This document shows positions 59,912-64,000 of a DNA stretch of 64,000 nucleotides, one piece after another. How positions within the stretch are numbered: the first letter of the stretch is position 1; each line of letters begins with the position of its first letter. Source of the DNA: Lachnospiraceae bacterium (GTDB lineage: Bacteria > Bacillota > Clostridia > Lachnospirales > Lachnospiraceae); the NCBI GenBank assembly GCA_910575105.1, contig CAJTDK010000003.1, forward strand, positions 62,001-126,000. The letters are read 5' to 3'. Position numbers and translations under genes: made by a program. The notes beneath the pieces are model-generated. The model was not told where the DNA came from. It saw only the letters and a list, made by a program, of their open reading frames with translations, and did not search any database.

Positions 59912-61276
59912 ATGGGAAAGAAAGCAGGACAGATCAGGATATCACAGTGCATGATCGTAAAAAATGAAGAACAGGATATACGCCGCGCCCTCTCCTGGGG
60001 GAAAGGCATCGTCAGCGAGCAGATCGTCGTGGACACCGGTTCCACAGACAACACGGTGAAGATCGCAGAGGAGATGGGGGCGAAAGTATTCCATTTTGAA
60101 TGGTGCGACGATTTTTCCGCTGCAAAGAATTACGCCATTGAACAGGCATCCGGAGACTGGATTGCCTTTCTGGATGCTGACGAATATTTTTCGGAAAAGG
60201 ATGCCAGACAGATTCCCGGTTTACTAAAAAAGATAGAAAATGTTTCCCCGAAACAGGGAAGAATCCATCTGGTGCGGACGGCACTGCTCGATTTAAATGA
60301 TGATGGCGAAATTTTTTCTGTCGGCCAGCAGGACCGAATCTTCCGCAACATGAAGGGACTACGCTATAAGAACCGTGTCCATGAGGTTTTATGCTTTTCA
60401 AGCGGCCAGCTCCCGCGCTGCATTACGGCGGATCTGTCTATCATGCACACCGGTTACAGGCAATCCATAAGTACGGAAAAAGGGAACCGCAATATCCCAT
60501 TGCTAAAAAAATCAGTAGAGGAAGATCCGAAGAACTACGACTTGTGGGCGTACCTGGGAGAATCTTACGCCGGAAGCGGACAGGCAGAAGAAGCGATTGA
60601 GAGCATGGAGCATGTGATTGAGCGTGTGGCAGAGAATGATACATCCGGAAAGACTCCCATCAATATCAGTGAAGACCGTCTCCTTGTCTCCTTTGCAGTC
60701 TGGTTCTCTGCTGTATCTTTCCTTCCAGACGAAATGATAAGCTCTTATGAAGCTAAGGCGCGCCAGTATTATGATGTGTTTTCGCGGCTTAAAAAAACAT
60801 TTCCGGACGTGGAATTTTATATGGGGCGCTTCTTAATCCGTATCGGGAAGCAGGATGAGGCTATGCACTTTTTAGAACTGTCTCTCGAGAAACTTGAGCA
60901 ATATAAAGGGAGCGCCTCCTTAAAGCTGTCCGGAAGACTGGATTTTGTCTACAACCTACTACGGCTCTGCTATGAGCAGCGCAAGGATGCTGCCAAGTGT
61001 GTTTATTACGGCACTCTTTCGCTGCGTGTAAACCGCTATCAGGAAGATACCCTGACGGCGCTTTTGAGCCTTCTTCAAGGCGACCCCAATACTACCGCAG
61101 AACAGGCATATGATTTTCTGGGACGACTCTATCATTTTGAAACTCTGAAAGACAAGCTGTTTGTGCTGAAAGCAGCGATGAAGCTGGACTACTCCGAGTT
61201 TACCGATGCAATCCGGCTTAACATGTCTGACGACGAGAGAAAATGGCTGGATGGGCAGGACGTGAAAGCGGTATAA
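59912..61276 (+). CDS. GT2-family glycosyltransferase with TPR-like tail, probable flagellin modification (3)
   Basis: A 454-residue relative of the enzymes at 47361-48698 and 52323-53660, with the same GT2 motifs (SQCMIVKNEEQDI, VVDTGSTDN, WIAFLDADEYF) and TPR-like tail, but diverged through the middle (ITADLSIMHTGYRQSIST, VIERVAENDTSGKTPINISED). The C-terminus (KLDYSEFTDAIRLNMSDDERKWLDGQDVKAV) differs completely. The start at 59912 has AGGAG upstream; an extension to 59888 is less likely. Its divergence may match a different acceptor pattern on flagellin 3. Confidence 0.85.
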   Translation: MGKKAGQIRISQCMIVKNEEQDIRRALSWGKGIVSEQIVVDTGSTDNTVKIAEEMGAKVFHFEWCDDFSAAKNYAIEQASGDWIAFLDADEYFSEKDARQIPGLLKKIENVSPKQGRIHLVRTALLDLNDDGEIFSVGQQDRIFRNMKGLRYKNRVHEVLCFSSGQLPRCITADLSIMHTGYRQSISTEKGNRNIPLLKKSVEEDPKNYDLWAYLGESYAGSGQAEEAIESMEHVIERVAENDTSGKTPINISEDRLLVSFAVWFSAVSFLPDEMISSYEAKARQYYDVFSRLKKTFPDVEFYMGRFLIRIGKQDEAMHFLELSLEKLEQYKGSASLKLSGRLDFVYNLLRLCYEQRKDAAKCVYYGTLSLRVNRYQEDTLTALLSLLQGDPNTTAEQAYDFLGRLYHFETLKDKLFVLKAAMKLDYSEFTDAIRLNMSDDERKWLDGQDVKAV

Positions 61277-61328
61277 AACTTTATACCGACCTGTCAGAAG
61301 AACTTCGGGCGGGGATAGATTCCCGCCC
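61269..61328. terminator. Two adjacent hairpins at the end of cassette 3
   Basis: CGGTATAAA-AC-TTTATACCG overlaps the stop codon of glycosyltransferase 3, and GGGCGGG (61307-61313) pairs with CCCGCCC (61322-61328) shortly after. Neither has a good T-run, so termination is uncertain, but they mark the end of the flagellin locus before the IS element. Confidence 0.4.
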
Positions 61329-61385
61329 ACATACGTACAGAAAGAGCTGGTTTCAGAATTTCCGGCTATACTACTGCTTCACAAT

Positions 61386-62942
61386 GAGGCTGTAAAAAAT
61401 CTTGTGTCTATGGAATTTAAGACTTCCTGATAAGAATAAGATATGTAAAAAATCTCTGTCGATTTTACACTTTTTGTGATGTCGATTTGCTGTCGAAGAT
61501 TTCTTTGTATCTATAGTATACCCAGATTCAGGAGGGTTATACAGTTATTTCTAATTTTTTGCATGTTTATTAAGGCTCTGTATTTATTGCTTTTTCGTTG
61601 GCTCTGCCCACACCCGGCCTCCGGAATAAGACCTAAGTTTTTTGGCAATCATACAGATGCCGATGGAATAAGGGTGGGATGGTTTGTTTGGATGATTGCC
61701 ATCCCACCTTTTACTTTACAGGTATTTCGTGATTCTTTCGCTGTACAAAACAATCAATTGGTTCAATACCTGATCCCAGTTTCGATATCTCTGCGTCCAT
61801 TTTTTTACTACATTCTCACTGGCCAGATATAGCATCTTTTCCAAAGATGTATCACTTGGGAATACACTTTTTGTCTTGGTGACTTTCCGATACTGGCGGT
61901 TTACACCCTCTATGATATTTGTCGTGTACATGATGCGTCTGATATCATCTGAAAATTGAAAAAATGAACTTACGTCTTCCCAGTTATTTTCCCAGTTACT
62001 AATGGCATAAGGATATTTTTTTCCCCATTTTTCTTTGATGATATCCAATTCTGTCAGTGCCGCTGATTCCGTTGGCGCGTTGTAGACAGCTTTGAAGTCT
62101 GTAGAAAACTTCTTCAAATCATTATAGTTGATATACTTGAAAGAATTCCTCAGCATATGGATCACGCATCTTTGTATTTCTGCCTGCGGATATACTGCCT
62201 GTATCGCTTCTTTAAAGCCGGGCAGGCCATCTACGCAGAAAAACAGTACGTCTTTTACTCCACGGTTTTTCAAATCGTTTAACATGCCAAGCCAGAACTT
62301 GCTGGTTTCATTTGCGCCTACCGTGATGCTCAGAATGTCCTTATACCCTTCAACAGTAACGCCTAATACCACATAAGCAGCACGGTTCAAGATCCGGCCA
62401 TCTTCCCGCACTTTATAGTGGATACAATCCATGAACACAAAAGGATAAATTGGATTCAAAGGGCGGGACTGCCACTCTTTTACCTGGGGGAGGATCTTAT
62501 CTGTGATTTTGCTTACCATTTCTGCAGATACTTCAATTCCAGAAATATCCCTCTGATACTTGGAAATGAGTTTTGGCTCAAATTCGCCATTTCTATCTCT
62601 GGGGACATCAATCTGGAACTCACCATACTGACTTTTAAGAGTCTTGGGAGAGTGTCCATTTCTCTTATTGTCTGTCAGTAAATCACCTTTTTGATTTTTC
62701 TCATATCCCAGAGTAGCATCCAGTTCTGCCTCCATAAGCTCCTGAAGGATGTCTTTGAAACTTTCTTTGAGAAGAGAATAAACATCTGCCACGCTGCTAA
62801 TGTTATTTTGTGAAATAATTTGTCGAATTTGCTCCTTTGCAACTGCCATAAAAATACTCCTTTTCAGTAAGAATTGTCATATCTTAATTCTTACCAAAAA
62901 GGAGCCATTTTTAACCAAAGACACAAACTATTTTACACTACC
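61386..62942 (-). mobile_element. IS256-family insertion sequence, apparently intact
   Basis: A 1557-bp element flanked by the 8-bp target duplication TTCACAAT (61378-61385 and 62943-62950). The 24-bp ends match in inverse orientation at 17 of 24 positions (sharing GTGTCT and TGTAAAA blocks). It carries one full transposase gene. Insertion lies between glycosyltransferase 3 and the sugar isomerase-like gene and disrupts no visible gene. Confidence 0.9.
61716..62849 (-). CDS. IS256-family (mutator-type) transposase
   Basis: A 377-residue DDE transposase. Catalytic Asp in PFVFMDCIHYKV, second Asp in VLFFCVDGLPGFKEAI, and Glu in NIIEGVNRQYRKVTKTKSVFPSD are present, with the IS256 C/H motif (QRCVIHMLRNSFKYI). 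N-terminal helical region contains YEKNQKGDLLTDNKRNGHSPKTLKSQYGEFQIDVPRDRNGEFEP. No stop or frameshift is visible, so it may be active. Upstream it has AAAAGGAG. Confidence 0.95.
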   Translation of the reverse strand: MAVAKEQIRQIISQNNISSVADVYSLLKESFKDILQELMEAELDATLGYEKNQKGDLLTDNKRNGHSPKTLKSQYGEFQIDVPRDRNGEFEPKLISKYQRDISGIEVSAEMVSKITDKILPQVKEWQSRPLNPIYPFVFMDCIHYKVREDGRILNRAAYVVLGVTVEGYKDILSITVGANETSKFWLGMLNDLKNRGVKDVLFFCVDGLPGFKEAIQAVYPQAEIQRCVIHMLRNSFKYINYNDLKKFSTDFKAVYNAPTESAALTELDIIKEKWGKKYPYAISNWENNWEDVSSFFQFSDDIRRIMYTTNIIEGVNRQYRKVTKTKSVFPSDTSLEKMLYLASENVVKKWTQRYRNWDQVLNQLIVLYSERITKYL

Positions 62943-63104
62943 TTCACAATTGTTCCTGGTCTCGTTCACGTATTTCCATTTTTATTCTTAATATAGCCAA
63001 ACATTGCCGCAATCTCCGTTACCGGATTGAGTGGATTATACAAAATTTCCTTCCCCATAAGCAGGATTGCATATATCATCTTTCTTAGCTCCTTGAAACA
63101 AGAA

Positions 63105-64000
63105 TCAGGGAGCTTCAACCTTCCCTGCAAAGTACTCGCCAATCCTAGCTATAAATCCCAGAACCTCTTCCCGCATCTCCCCTGGAAATGAATCCAGCAC
63201 CGGAGCTGTCTCAAAGCTCAACACCTGATCAAAATGGATACCGCGCAGCCCGCGCATGAACCCGTCCCAATCTGTGGACGTCTTATTTTCCCTCGTTTTT
63301 GTAAAGGTAAACGGAAGCTGATGAAGGTCGGCAATTCCGTCATTATCATGGATATGGAGAACCTTAAGGCGCGCGCCGAGCGTCCTGATAAAGTCTTCCA
63401 TATCTATCCCAACCAGATTCGCGTGTCCCGTATCAAAACAGAACCCCAAAACCTCCGCCTGATGTCTTTCATTAAACCTGTCTATCCTCTCCGCCGCCTT
63501 TCTCCCGTTGCAGCACGGACCTTCAACGAGATGCCCGCCGATGCTGGTGTAAAGATTCTCAATACAAATCGTAATCCCAAGCTCCCTTGCCAACGGAGCA
63601 ATGGAATCCAAAAACCGTTCCGTCTCCCGCCACTCCAGCTCCTCCGAGCCAAGAAAATGGGACAGCTTAAATCCATGCACTACAATATACGGGCACTCGA
63701 AAAAAGCGCAGAGCCTCATACTCTTAGGCGTTACCACATTCCACAGATATTCATTCAATTCCCGGCTACCGCGCAGAACATACATCGGATAGGGCATATG
63801 CATCTGGTGAATCATAATCCCTGTTTCCTTCGCCGCAGTTTTGTGCCTCCGGAAAAAATCTTCCAGTTCTGCAACCGACTGACTGAAAAAATCATTCCTG
63901 GCATCCTCGTACAGCATGCGATTGGTCAAATATCCATTAAGACTGAAATCTACACATGTGAATCCAGCTCTTTTAAGTAATTCAAATCCTTTCTTCGGCG
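63105..64000 (-). CDS. Sugar phosphate isomerase/epimerase-like TIM-barrel protein, 5' end outside the window
   Basis: The frame stays open to the right edge (…KKGFELLKRAGFTCVDFSLNGYLTNRMLYED…), so the start is beyond 64000 and the visible part is about 298 residues. It has the xylose-isomerase-like/AP-endonuclease-2 barrel features: CIENLYTSIGGHLVEGP (metal Glu), FCFDTGHANLVGIDM (DTGHA), LKVLHIHDNDGIADLHQLPF (HIHDN) and a late Glu in LSFETAPV. It probably binds a divalent metal and acts on a sugar or polyol. There is no visible link to motility. The stop is at 63105. Confidence 0.82.
   Translation of the reverse strand, partial: PKKGFELLKRAGFTCVDFSLNGYLTNRMLYEDARNDFFSQSVAELEDFFRRHKTAAKETGIMIHQMHMPYPMYVLRGSRELNEYLWNVVTPKSMRLCAFFECPYIVVHGFKLSHFLGSEELEWRETERFLDSIAPLARELGITICIENLYTSIGGHLVEGPCCNGRKAAERIDRFNERHQAEVLGFCFDTGHANLVGIDMEDFIRTLGARLKVLHIHDNDGIADLHQLPFTFTKTRENKTSTDWDGFMRGLRGIHFDQVLSFETAPVLDSFPGEMREEVLGFIARIGEYFAGKVEAP

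Overview
The window is a low-to-mid-GC Firmicutes chromosome segment. Single-domain Gram-positive flagellar parts (no L/P-ring genes), a FliY-type switch protein, CheC/CheD/CheV, TTG/GTG starts with strong AGGAGG sites, PD-(D/E)XK transposase-like debris and an IS256 element all point to a motile Clostridia, most likely a gut Lachnospiraceae. This placement is inference from gene style; no rRNA or tRNA gene was seen.

Layout. (1) Positions 1-4.0 kb, minus: late genes flgM-flgN-flgK (flgK runs off the left edge) behind a sigma-28-type promoter, then an orphan FtsE-like ATPase. (2) 4.0-35.0 kb, minus: one long flagellar/chemotaxis supercluster read leftward from a near-perfect sigma-A promoter at 34966-34994: flgB, fliE, fliF, fliG, fliH, fliI, fliJ, fliK, flgD, a flagellar operon protein, flgE, flbD, motA, motB, fliM, cheY, flgC, fliY, fliO, fliP, fliQ, fliR, flhB, flhA, a sigma-28 gene, two rod proteins, cheC, cheD, cheV, a degenerate EAL-HDOD protein, a ParA-like ATPase, a ComFB-domain protein, and fliD-fliS-fliT-like behind an internal sigma-28 promoter, ending at an intrinsic terminator near 3.96-4.01 kb. 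(3) 35.0-43.4 kb: a lytic transglycosylase, a PilZ protein, a YlqG/YlqH-like pair, and the rightward cheA-cheW-cheR-cheB operon closed by a bidirectional terminator. (4) 43.5-45.1 kb: an unknown protein and a decayed SWIM-type gene. (5) 45.2-61.3 kb: a flagellin variation and glycosylation locus. (6) 61.4-62.9 kb: an intact IS256-family element with its 8-bp target duplication. (7) The right edge holds a partial sugar isomerase-like gene.

The notable part is region 5. Three flagellin-plus-glycosyltransferase cassettes lie in alternating orientation (rightward, leftward, rightward). Each begins with the same 20-bp imperfect palindrome (ATGTTC-N8-GAACAT) at 45369, 55648 and 57866. Sequence similarity between cassettes starts at this site and is absent upstream of it. 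A complete tyrosine recombinase gene starts 54 bp from the third site. Only the flank of the second site carries promoter elements: a sigma-28-like promoter whose -10 box lies inside the palindrome and whose -35 box lies outside it, plus a sigma-A-like promoter. I infer a three-way flagellin phase switch in which one promoter, carried with the recombinase on a 2.2-kb segment, can be joined by inversion to any of three flagellin cassettes. In this assembly cassette 2 appears ON and cassettes 1 and 3 OFF. Each cassette shares a structured ~200-nt leader with twin CAAGGAGGT elements resembling the CsrA-controlled hag leader of Bacillus. Between cassettes 1 and 2 sit an FkbM-methyltransferase/glycosyltransferase fusion, a second methyltransferase, and a possible remnant type I toxin/antisense RNA locus.
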